A DNA stretch of 64,000 bases, taken from contig OZ038380.1 in the NCBI GenBank assembly GCA_964036045.1, forward strand, positions 168,426,535 to 168,490,534, in the 5' to 3' direction. Below the pieces are notes generated by a model. It made no database searches. It had not been told where the DNA came from and saw nothing but the letters and a program-made list of their open reading frames with translations. This DNA comes from Eutreptiella sp. 'Long Island Sound 2002' (Eukaryota; Euglenozoa; Euglenophyceae; Eutreptiales; Eutreptiaceae). Positions 30,104 to 38,839 of the stretch are shown here, piece after piece (positions within the stretch are counted from its first letter, which is position 1; each line of letters opens with the position of its first letter). A program made the translations under genes and the position numbers.

Positions 30104-31775
30104 GGAGGCGCTGCACCTCCTGGCGGGGGGTGAAATCCCGCTCGATGGGGGCTCCTCGACCCGTCTAAACGACCAGTCGCGCGTCACTGTGGAGCTCGCG
30201 GCGCGCGGGTTGGGCGACGCGGGCCGTGTGTCAGTGCCGACGCACGCCTGGGAGGACTGGGTTGACCCCGAGTTTGGCAGGGCGGGGGGGCGTGTCCATC
30301 CCCTCCCCCCCTCCCGCTGCCCACGAGTGGCGGCCCTCCTGTCCACCCTAGCGTCCCAGGGCCTGGTCAGCGTGGTGGGGGGGGGTGCAAATGCGGAGGT
30401 GTTTGTCAAGTGGAAATCGGAGCGCAAATGCGCCCTCATTGTGAACATGAAGATGTTCAACAAGGGGTGCAAATACAAGGCCCGCCCATTTAAGCTCCCA
30501 TCGCTAGAGGGCCTGGCGGTCCTCCTCAGGGATCTGGGAAAAAGGGGGGGCGGGGCCGGGGGGGGGGGCCTGTGGGGCACCAAACTGGACATAGCAAACT
30601 GCTACTGGAGTGTGGAGCTCCCCCCCCCCCTGGCGAGCACCATCCGGGTGGCGGCCCAAGGGCGCACGTACGCTTTTCTGCGCGTGCCTTTTGGCTGGCA
30701 CCAGGCGCCTGGGCTGGTCCAGGCCCTCATTTCGGACCTGCTGGGGGATCTGGGGAGGGGGGGGGTGGTGGTGGTACAGTACCTAGATGATATCCTCTTT
30801 GTCGGGCATGACCCGGGGGAAGTGACCGCGGTCACCGACAGCGCGGCCCACCTCCTCCGACGTGCGGGCTTCATCATTAGTGAGAAGTCCATGTTCACAC
30901 CACAGCGCTCCCTGCGGTGGATGGGCAAGGATGTGGACCTGAGTGGGCGCAGGGTGGCACCGGCGGCTTCGGCGGTGGCAGCAGTGGTGGCGGCATGGGT
31001 AAGGCTGGCACTTAAGCCATACACCTATGTCGCCCTGAGGCGGCTACTAGGGAAGCTCGGGTGGTTGGGGCGGCCAGGAAACCTGGGGGGGTGCTTTCTG
31101 GCAGGTGCCCGGTTCTGGCTGCGCTGGGGCCCGCGCTGGGCCTGGCGCACACCGCCGGCAGTGGTGCGCGGGCTCTGCGAGGCCATTGCCCAGTGCTACA
31201 GGGGCTGGGAACCAGACACCACGAGCGCAGGTCCGGCAGTGCGCGTCTTTGTGGACGCCGCCAGGTATGCCCTGACCATAGGAGCTAACCCCTCCTACTG
31301 CGTCGGCTCTTGGGGACCGGGGGGGGCAGATCTGGCGCTATGCCCAGCGTGGGTGACAACCCAACAGGCGGCTGAGCTTTGGGGGACGCTGGTGGCGCTG
31401 GACGATGCGCACGCGCGGCGAGCGCGGCGCCTCGTGCTCGTGGGGGACAACATGGGGGCGCTGGCCCAGCTGCTTTGGGGGAGGGCGGGGGCAGGCAGGG
31501 TCCAGCAGCAGCGCATCCTACGAAGGATTGCGCACCGTCTCCGCTGGACTGGGCTGCAGGTGACCCTCTGCTGGGTGCAGTCCGAGCTAAACCCAGCGGA
31601 CTCCATCAGTAGAGCGTGGGACGGGAGGGGGGGCAGAGCAGCGGTGATCGAGGCGGCTGCCAAGGAGCGCCTGTGGGTCAATTCGCCACAGTGGGCAGCA
31701 TGGGGAGCAATTGCAGACCGCAACAAGGCGGTCTGCCCGTGCACAGTCCCCCTCCCTGCCTGGATGGGTGGGTGA
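29892..31775 (+). CDS. Reverse transcriptase-RNase H of the element
   Basis: 627 codons from ATG at 29892 to TGA at 31773; the frame is open further upstream, so the start is a choice. A CARCGLDWNDH segment lies near the N-terminus. RT motifs are in order: the basic strand VFVKWKSERKCALIVNMK, motif A WGTKLDIANCYW (Asp at residue 233), FLRVPFGWHQAPGLVQ (motif B), and QYLDDILFVG (Asp at residues 299-300). RNase H follows: Asp in VFVDAARYAL (455), Glu in QQAAELWGTL (495), Asp in VGDNMGAL (519) and Asp in SELNPADSISRA (570). All catalytic acids are present, so the enzyme looks intact. It would make the DNA copy of the element RNA. B1 begins 16 bp after the stop. Confidence 0.92.
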   Translation: MQLAVARCARCGLDWNDHLEAAARHMGRSLKAPAHSVLSLLQAWWAESIKWAVDRPVWKEQAAAADLALAEEALHLLAGGEIPLDGGSSTRLNDQSRVTVELAARGLGDAGRVSVPTHAWEDWVDPEFGRAGGRVHPLPPSRCPRVAALLSTLASQGLVSVVGGGANAEVFVKWKSERKCALIVNMKMFNKGCKYKARPFKLPSLEGLAVLLRDLGKRGGGAGGGGLWGTKLDIANCYWSVELPPPLASTIRVAAQGRTYAFLRVPFGWHQAPGLVQALISDLLGDLGRGGVVVVQYLDDILFVGHDPGEVTAVTDSAAHLLRRAGFIISEKSMFTPQRSLRWMGKDVDLSGRRVAPAASAVAAVVAAWVRLALKPYTYVALRRLLGKLGWLGRPGNLGGCFLAGARFWLRWGPRWAWRTPPAVVRGLCEAIAQCYRGWEPDTTSAGPAVRVFVDAARYALTIGANPSYCVGSWGPGGADLALCPAWVTTQQAAELWGTLVALDDAHARRARRLVLVGDNMGALAQLLWGRAGAGRVQQQRILRRIAHRLRWTGLQVTLCWVQSELNPADSISRAWDGRGGRAAVIEAAAKERLWVNSPQWAAWGAIADRNKAVCPCTVPLPAWMGG

Positions 31776-31791
31776 CAGACAAAAATTTTTA

Positions 31792-31896
31792 CCCAAGGGG
31801 CCTGCAAAAACTGTGGTTGACTGTGGTTAAGGAGTCCTGGAGTGCAGTGCAGGAGGGTGCAGGGCGGTGCAGGGCAGGGCGTGCACATGCCAAAAC
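31792..31896 (+). repeat. Split direct repeat B1 (internal)
   Basis: 105 bp from CCCAAGGGGCCTGC to CATGCCAAAAC, identical by eye to B2 (32097-32201). Its last four bases (AAAC) are also the first four of A2. Confidence 0.95.
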
Positions 31897-32030
31897 CGAA
31901 GTTTTCCATAAAAACTGAGGTTTTGGGAGGGGGGGGGTGCAGTGGCTGAGGCTGAGACTGAGGCAGACCCCCCCCCCCCTGTACTGTACAGCTGATGTTA
32001 TTTTGCTGAGTGTACCTTCTGGGGACTACT
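31893..32030 (+). repeat. Split direct repeat A2 (internal)
   Basis: 138 bp matching A1. Directly abutting B1 through the shared AAAC, it reproduces the joint that would form between the element's right and left ends in a circle. A 66-bp unrepeated spacer (32031-32096, including GCGCTATAAGCGC) separates it from B2. Confidence 0.95.
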
Positions 32031-32096
32031 CGCCCGGGAGGGGTGGACAATGCACTATGTGGCGCTATAAGCGCGGCCGTGGGCCATCATCATGCC

Positions 32097-32201
32097 CCCA
32101 AGGGGCCTGCAAAAACTGTGGTTGACTGTGGTTAAGGAGTCCTGGAGTGCAGTGCAGGAGGGTGCAGGGCGGTGCAGGGCAGGGCGTGCACATGCCAAAA
32201 C
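32097..32201 (+). repeat. Split direct repeat B2 (right end)
   Basis: 105-bp copy of B1, ending in AAAC, after which LINE coding sequence resumes with GTC ACT CCG. Confidence 0.95.
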
Positions 32202-32534
32202 GTCACTCCGGACGCGGCTTTTGCCTTCCCACTGGGGGAGGTGCAAAGGAGAGCCAGCAGTATCACAACCTACGGACTGTCTATGAAAGAACGAATTCTG
32301 TTGTTAAAAACGTGGATCCTGCGGTGTGTGCTGCTAACAGCGAGAGCATATTTCCCCACAGACATCACCATCAACGCTTTGCGACATGTGTATCATACAG
32401 CCCTGGGGGTGGACAACTGGGGTGTCACATTAGACAATCTGGTCCAGCCACGGGAATTGGGGAGGTTTCTGCTCCCCACGCCAAAAGTTTGGCTCCATGC
32501 ACAGTTTGGCCTATCTTTTCAGGGGGAGCCTTAA
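32202..32534 (+). pseudogene. LINE reverse transcriptase, right part (thumb and C-terminus)
   Basis: Continues in frame from codon 27139-27144 across the excised element (GGA AAC GTC). It reads TPDAAFAFPLGEVQRRASS, then GLSMKERILLLKTWILRCV, the region that follows the YLGV motif in LINE reverse transcriptases, and ends in TAA at 32532. No RNase H or zinc finger follows, unlike the LINE at 1737-3206, so the two belong to different families or this one is 3'-truncated. Confidence 0.8.
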
Positions 32535-33070
32535 GCGCAGTGCGCGCGCAGCGCGCGCGCAGTGCAACTATTTGGGCTTCTGGCCGTACTAGAGACCCAT
32601 ACTTTGAGATACTAGGGGCCCCTAGGGGCATCATGGTGACCCCTAGCGTACATTTTGACTTCTGATTTCGTCTCCCTTTGTTGGGGACCCCCGATAATGC
32701 AGGGGTGGTAGAGCTGAATGAAGTTCACGTGGAGTTGTTAGCGAGTAAGGAGCAGCATATGATGCAGCTCTACTGTTCGCGATACCTCAATAACGCCTAT
32801 TGCTTCTACTCGAGATCGATGGGGTTGTGCTATGCTAACCCCATATATGCTGCAGTGCGCTGTGCAGCCCTGTGCTGCAGTATGCTGTGCTGTGCAGTGC
32901 TGTGCTGTGCGGGCTGCCACATGTCTGCGTGCCCGAACAGGCGGTGATGCGCCCTCTCCCTGCAGATCTTTTGTAACTCTGTTTGGCTGGGAATGCTTTA
33001 GCAGATCGGACGCCACCAGCCCCCCCTCACATGAAGTTGCAGTAGGCCCTAAGGCCCGAACGCACGCTTC
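32535..33070. other. LINE 3' flank and possible small exon
   Basis: A GCGCAGTGCGCGCGCAG run (32535-32567) echoes 25825-25855 on the other side of the LINE. At 32700 an AG follows a T-rich stretch (TGATAATGCAG), and the next 50 codons (VVELNEVHVELLASKEQH onward) look protein-like before merging into a GTGCT-type repeat (32850-32920). This could be an upstream exon or a relic. Confidence 0.35.
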
Positions 33071-33425
33071 ATGGGAGGTGGAAGCTCCAAGTCGGAGGTG
33101 GGTGGGAAGTATGCCGCCGAGAGGCTGGGTGTCGGCAGCCGGCCGGTCGGGGCCAAGGCCGGGGCCGCCGTGTCGCCCAAGAACAGCATCAACCACACCA
33201 TGCTGCTGGGGAAGGCGTCGGCACGGTCCACCATCCAGGAGAGCCCCCACAGCGCGATCATCGAGAGCTCGCTGAAGCCCGGAGGGGACAGCGACTTCGA
33301 CCTGAATTGCGACGAGGGGGGCGGGATGGACGATACGTTCATCTACTCCGACTGTTCCCTGGCGACCAGCCAGCTGTCGATGGACGGCAATATGGGCAGC
33401 CTCGAGTTGCAGCCAGCACCCCCAG
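33071..33425 (+). CDS. Unrecognised protein with N-myristoylation-type start, exon 1
   Basis: ATG at 33071 opens 118 codons plus one base up to a donor (CCCCAG|GTGTCT). The N-terminus MGGGSSKS fits the N-myristoyltransferase consensus (Gly2, Ser6, Lys7), so after Met removal the protein may be lipid-anchored to a membrane. The rest is Ser/Gly/Asp-rich with few hydrophobic stretches and probably disordered (SPHSAIIESSLKPGGDSDFD, DEGGGMDDTFIYSD). Exon phase 1 matches the next exon exactly. No domain recognised. Confidence 0.6.
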
Positions 33426-35164
33426 GTGTCTGCTGCGGATTGCACTCCTTCCTTTTGAGAATTCTGGACCGGGGGTTCCTGAGAAACCAGATATCATGAG
33501 GGGCTCTGCAGCCCCCTCCCCCCGTTCGTGCGGGGTTTTCAAGGGCATTTCCTGACGCAAACCCCCGGTTTGCAAAATAAGGCCGATGGTGAGGAAACTT
33601 TTGATCTCTGATTAATCACAGTCAGTAGCTATCAGTCAGGGAGTGGGGGGGGGGGGCTTAAGGGGTTTTTTGCTGCGCAGGGGTGTTATCATGGGTTTGG
33701 GGCCAAACCGAATGGGGTCGCACAGCGGCGGGAGGGCAAAGTGAAGTTGACCCTTCCCCAGTCCCTGAAGGCACGCCCTTGGGTGTTTGGAACCGAGAGC
33801 CCCCCGGTTCTGGAACACGACGGCGGCTGTGCCTTGGCAACGCAGCCGATCTGACGGCTCACCGTGGTATTCCGCACCGCGCGTCCCATTTGCATGAACA
33901 ATCCAATCTCCCGTCGCTTCCCCTGGACGCCCCTGTCCCCTCCCTCCCTCCGCCTTGAACCCCCCCCCCCCCGAGCAGCGCTGCGAGAGCAGCAAGGCAA
34001 AGTATCATCCTTTCCATTCCAAGACGTAGGGTTCACATGTCAAACCCCGGCGTTCTCATGCCACATCTTCGTGTATGCATCGCAACTTGCAACGGTTCCA
34101 TCCTAAACCCTGATGTTCCAATCCCCGTGTTCCCACCCCAAAGCCCAGCACTTATGTACCAAGCCGGAGGGTTTCCATGCCATCGTAGCCGTGTCATGCG
34201 ACATCGTGGCATTTTCATTCTACACACTCGTGTGTTGCCGCTGACAATGGAAGCACACAAACTGATCCAGCCTGGCCTGGGGTCCATTTCACAACCCGAT
34301 GTCATGCGCCCCCCAAGCAGGTTGCCTCATGCGGTCCACTGATGGCAGCGGGTGCTTGATTGCTGGGCAGCATGCGTCACATTGATGAGCTTGGGGGGGG
34401 CTCCAGTTGTGGGCCACCGCCAGTTCTCAGACTGCCCTTGTGTATAGCACCCCACATCCGAGCCCCTCTTCCAACCCTCGGACCGAGGAGCTTCAGGGGG
34501 CTCAAGCGCAGTTTGTCAGTTCGTTGGCAGGCGGTCTCCAGATCACAACTGCGCCATTGTTTTGTTTGTGTTTTCCTGCCCTCGTCAGGGAGCCCCCCCC
34601 CCCCCCCCCTGCTGATGCTGGCCCTGCTGCCGTCCTCCCACCCTCCCCTCCCTCCATCCTCCGACCGATGTTGAAGCAAGCTGCTGACCGGGTTCTGACG
34701 GAGGGGGATGGGCTGACTGAAGCCAGCCTATGCAACATTCGATGGCCCAATGGGCGAACTCAAGGCAACATTCAGCACTGGGTCTGAGCGGTAACTGTGT
34801 AGCCCGTGTCACGGGGGTATCCGTTGTTTCACGACCCTCCATCCTCCGACTGGAGCCTGATGCGGGCATTGCAACCACGCCCATCAAGACCCTCCCTCTC
34901 CCTCCCTCCCTCCCACCCACCCACCCTCCCTCCCTCCCTCCCTCCCTGCACAGTATGCAACCCTGCCACTTTACATCTTTTTATTCTGATGAAATGAAAG
35001 AGCGTAGGATCTAGTGGTGCCCCGGTCCAAAAACTGCTTTTAATAAGCATTTCTGTCCCTTGCAATACAAGTTATCCCCAAGATTTTAGGCAATTACACG
35101 GCGTTCAACCGTGGAAGCTCCCAAATAGCGCTATCTCCCTCCCTCACTCTGCCTGCCTGCACAG
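33426..35164 (+). other. 1,739-bp intron
   Basis: GT at 33426, AG at 35163-35164 after a CTCCCTCCCTCACTCTGCC tract. It contains several poly-C and poly-G runs (33648-33656, 33961-33973, 34590-34608), a copy of a 26-bp segment also present at 8761 (33614-33639), a partial dispersed repeat with GTGTCACGGGGGTATCCGTTG (34806-34826) and a CCCT array (34893-34950). Confidence 0.6.
34893..34950. repeat. CCCT/CCAC microsatellite
   Basis: A pyrimidine-rich run of CCCT units with a CCAC interruption near 34914-34926. Its complement is G-rich and quadruplex-capable. Confidence 0.9.
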
Positions 35165-35444
35165 GGGGGCACCTGCTGGAGCTGGAGCCCATCGCGATCG
35201 GGGAGGCCGTGTCAGCCCTGACCATCCCGGAGATGATCCGCGACAAGCTGGCGGCGCACATCACGCTGCGGGGGATGCCGTTCGAGTTCGGGGACTTCCA
35301 GGTCCTGGTGACCGAGAACGAGCTCGACGGCGAGACCATCGCGGAGTCGAAGTCGAGCCTGGACAACATGCAGGTGTCCCAGTTGATGGGGACCAAGCGC
35401 AGCAAAGTCTCGAAGATCTTCAACTACACCATTTACAACATCAG
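35165..35444 (+). CDS. Unrecognised protein, exon 2
   Basis: Opens with two bases that complete the codon begun by exon 1 (G|GG, Gly), then 92 codons, and ends in phase 2 at a donor (ATCAG|GTGCCG). The sequence is GC-rich and clearly coding: LLELEPIAIGEAVSALTIPE, MPFEFGDFQVLVTENELDG and RSKVSKIFNYTIYNIR. It is probably a folded domain with mixed helix and strand, with no family recognised. The gene must continue downstream, where only dispersed repeats and the satellite are visible, so either the next intron holds the satellite or the gene is broken. Confidence 0.6.
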
Positions 35445-35773
35445 GTGCCGCCACTGCCCGGAATGCCTGGAATTGTGGCCGGGTACGCCCCCCCCGGGCA
35501 ATTATATTTCACAAAACATTTTTTCTCCCCCCCCCCCCCATGTACATGCCTCAAGATGTAAGTAATTTCCCGCCCCAGCCGGGTCCCGTGCTGGACTCCC
35601 CTCCAGCCCCCCCCCGCCCCCCTGTGAGTGGCGAGAGCTGATCTTGGTATGGTAGGGGCCTCCAGGTGCCGTGGGAGGGGGAGGAGCTGACCCGGACAGC
35701 CCATGAAACATAGCCGATAGCGGACAGCCGAAAGCCGCGCCAGAGCGGCGACCTCAAGGCAACGTTTGGTGCT

Positions 35774-36296
35774 GGTCTGGTTTGTGCTGCAAGGGCAGCA
35801 CGGCAAAACAGCTTGTGAACAAAGGACAGCGGGTTTGAATTCAACCGAGTGAGCCTGGCATGAGGGCAGCATCATGCGGGTCATTGCAAACCCCGGACGT
35901 CATGCCCCCCCCTCCCCCTCCCCCGGGAGTTGGGAATTGGGGGATGGGCCTTGATGGGCCTATCCCTGAGCTCAACCCTCCTGAAGTGTGAACGCATCGG
36001 TGTGTGAACGAGCCAGCGACCGAACTGGACGGCTGCACTCTCGAACACTGAAGGAGCGATGACCGCTTGGCCTGTGTCACGGGGGCCTTGCGGTAGCTGA
36101 GTATCCGTTGCTTCAGGGCCCGTTGATACGGCAACGAGTGCCTCGGTGCTGGTCTGGTGTGCGTTGCAAGGGCAGCACGGCAAAACACTTTGTGAACAAA
36201 GGACAGCGGATTTGAATTGCACTGAGTCAGTGTGGCATGAGGGCAGGGTCATGCGGGTCATTGCAAACCCCCGACGTCCTGCCCCCCCCCCCCCCC
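35774..36296 (+). repeat. Direct repeat pair of a dispersed poly-C family
   Basis: A ~140-bp segment (35774-35910) recurs 377 bp downstream (36151-36290). Shared features are GGTCTGGT, a GCAAGGGCAGCACGGCAAAAC run, GTGAACAAAGGACAGCG, TGGCATGAGGGCAG, ATGCGGGTCATTGCAAACC and a terminal poly-C tract. GTATCCGTTGC lies between them at 36097. Related pieces occur at 20880-21130 and 34690-34870. No coding capacity. Confidence 0.75.
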
Positions 36297-36778
36297 TCCC
36301 GCCCAGGACCCCTCACATTCTCGCACGCGGTCGGTCCCATTCGCAAACTGCCCCCATTTTGGACGAAGTCCGTCGGCGGATGTCTCGTGGCCCCAGAGCT
36401 GTCCCCAACGGGCCAATCCAGACCCGAAGGTAAACTAAGGGCCTCCTGCCGCCGCGCACCGCACGAAGCAGCCGCTCGGTGCACGCCGCGGTGGACCCCG
36501 CGGCAGACACCAACGGACCCGTTGCCGGCACCAACGCCACGCGCTTTTGTGGGGGAGGCAATCGAGGCCGACCGTCATGTGTTGCCCCCCCCCCCCCCCC
36601 CCCCGGGGCATACCGGGTGCAATCCACGGCCTCTGACGAACTCCGCCCAGGGTGGTCCTCAGACACGGAGATTTTTGTTTTAATTTTCACTACGAACCGC
36701 CTCTTCAGGACCGCCCTCTGAGCCGGTTAAACGGCAACCGGCAGCAGATAACTGCCAAACCGCCGGCCTTTGACCAGC
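36297..36778. other. No gene recognised
   Basis: GC-rich DNA with a long poly-C run (about 36586-36604) between the dispersed repeats and the first satellite monomer. Confidence 0.6.
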
Positions 36779-38839
36779 AGCCGGGTGGTGCCCGGCTGCC
36801 GGGTGGGTTTCGGCATTCTGGCTGTTCGGACCAACTTGGGCTGAAGCCCGAATGTGCCCAAAAACATTCGTTTTGGGCATTCTGGTCGTTTGGACCAAAT
36901 TGGCCCGAAGCCCGAATGTGCCCAAAAACATTCGATTTCGGCATTCTTGCTGTTCGGACCAAATTGGCCTCAAGCCCGAATGTGCCCAAAAACATTCGTT
37001 TTCGGCATTCTGGCTGTCCGATGGGTGGCGCCCGGGTGGGTGGGTGGGTGGGTGGGTGGCGCCCGGGTGGGTGGGTGGGTGGTTGGCGCCCGGGTGGATG
37101 GGTGGCGCCCGGGTGGCGGGGTGGTGGGTGGCGCCCGAGTGCTGGGTGGGTTTCGGCATTTTGGCTGTTCGGACCAAATTGGGTTGAAGCCCGGTTGTGC
37201 CCAAAACCATTCGTTTTGGGCATTGTGGCTGTTCAGACCCAATTGGGCTGAAGCCCGAATATGCCCAAAAACATTAGTTTTTGGCATTCTGCATGGCTAT
37301 CTGATGGGTGGCGCCGGGGTGGGTGGCTGGTTGGGTGGCGCCCGGGTGGATGGGTGGCGCCCTGGTGGGTGGGTGGGTGGGTGGCGCCCGGCTGGGTGGG
37401 TGGATGGGTGGCGCATGGGTGTATGGTTGGCGCCAGGGTGGGTGGGTGGGTGGGTGGCGCCCGGGTGGGTGGGTGGCGCCCGGGTGCTGGGTGGGTTTTG
37501 GCATCCTGGCTCTTTGGACCAAATTGGGCTGAAGCCTGAATGTGCCCAAAAACATTCGTTTTCGGCATTCTGGCTGTTCAGACTAAACTGGGCCCAAGCC
37601 CGAATGTGCCCCAAAACATTCGATTTCGGCATTCTGGCTGTTCGGAATACATTGGGCCCAAGCCCGAATGTGCCCAAAAACATTCGTCTTCGGCATTCTG
37701 GCTGCTCTATGGGTGGCGCCCGGATGGGTGGGTGGGTGGGTGGCGCCCGGGTGGGTGTGTGGGTGGTTGGCGCCCGGGTGGATGGGTGACGCCCGGGTGG
37801 CGGGGGGGTGGATGGCGGCCGGGTGCTGGGTGGGTTTCGGCATTCTGGCTGTTTGGACCAAATTGGGCGAAAGCCCGAATGTGCCCAAACACACTTATTT
37901 TGGGCATTCTGGCTGTTCGGACCAAATGCGGCTGAAGCCCGAATGTGCCCAAATATGTTCGTTTTCGGTATTTTGGCTGTTCGGACCAAATTGGCCTGAA
38001 GCCTGAATGTGCCCAAAATCATTCGTTTTCGGCATTTTGGCTGTTCGGACCGAATTGGGCTGAAGCCCGAATGTGCCCAAAAAATGTGCCCAAAAACATT
38101 CGTTTTCGGCATTCTGGCCATTCGGACAAAATTGGGCTGAAGCCCGAATGTGCCCAAAAACATTGGTATTGGGCATTCTGGCTCTTCGAAGCGAATGGGG
38201 CTGAAGCCCGAATGTGCCCAAAACATCCGTTTTCGGCATTCTGGCTCTTCGATGGGTGGCGCCTGGGTGGGTGGGTGGGTGGGTGGCGCCCGGGTGGATG
38301 GGTGGTGCCCGAGTGGCGCCTAGGTGGATGGGTGGCGCCCGGGTGGGTGGGTGGGTGGGTGGCGCCCGGGTGGATGCGTGGGCGGGTGGCGCCCGGATGG
38401 ATGGGTGGCACCCGGGTGCAGGGTGGGTGGGTGGCGCCCGGGTGCTAGGTGTGTTTGGGCACCCTGGCTTTTCGGACCAAATTGGGCTTGAGCCCAAATG
38501 TGCCCAAAAGCATTCTTTTTGGGCATTCTGGCTGTTCGGACCAATTTGGGCTGAAGGCCGAATGTGCCCAAAAACATTCGTTTTCGGCATTCTGGCTGTT
38601 TGGAACAAATTGGGCTGAAGCCGGAATGTGTCCAAAAACATCAGTGTTCGGCGTTTTGGCTGTTTGATGGGTGGCGCCCGGGTGGGTGGGTGGGTGGGTC
38701 GCGCCCGGGTGGATGGGTGGCGCCCGGGTGGGTGGGTGGGTGGGTGGCGCTTGGGTGGCTGGATGGGTGGGTTGCGCCCTGGTGGGTGGGTGGATGCGTG
38801 GCGTCCGGGTGGGTGGGTCGGTGGGTGGCGCATGGGTGG

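Larger units (their letters stand above)
27141..32201 (+). mobile_element. Tyrosine-recombinase retrotransposon with split direct repeats, complete
   Basis: 5,061 bp with the A1...B1-A2-B2 layout of PAT/kangaroo-type elements. A1 is 27141-27279, B1 31792-31896, A2 31893-32030 and B2 32097-32201. A begins and B ends with AAAC, and B1 and A2 overlap by exactly that core. Such elements copy through RNA into a closed circle and integrate by site-specific recombination, without target duplication. Inside are gag (zinc knuckles), a tyrosine recombinase and RT/RNase H, each overlapping the next in a different frame or register. Left flank plus AAAC plus right flank regenerates an uninterrupted LINE codon series, so the insertion site is exact to the base. 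A and B copies are almost identical (A differs by about one G in a G-run), so the insertion is young. One TGA sits in the recombinase. Confidence 0.92.
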
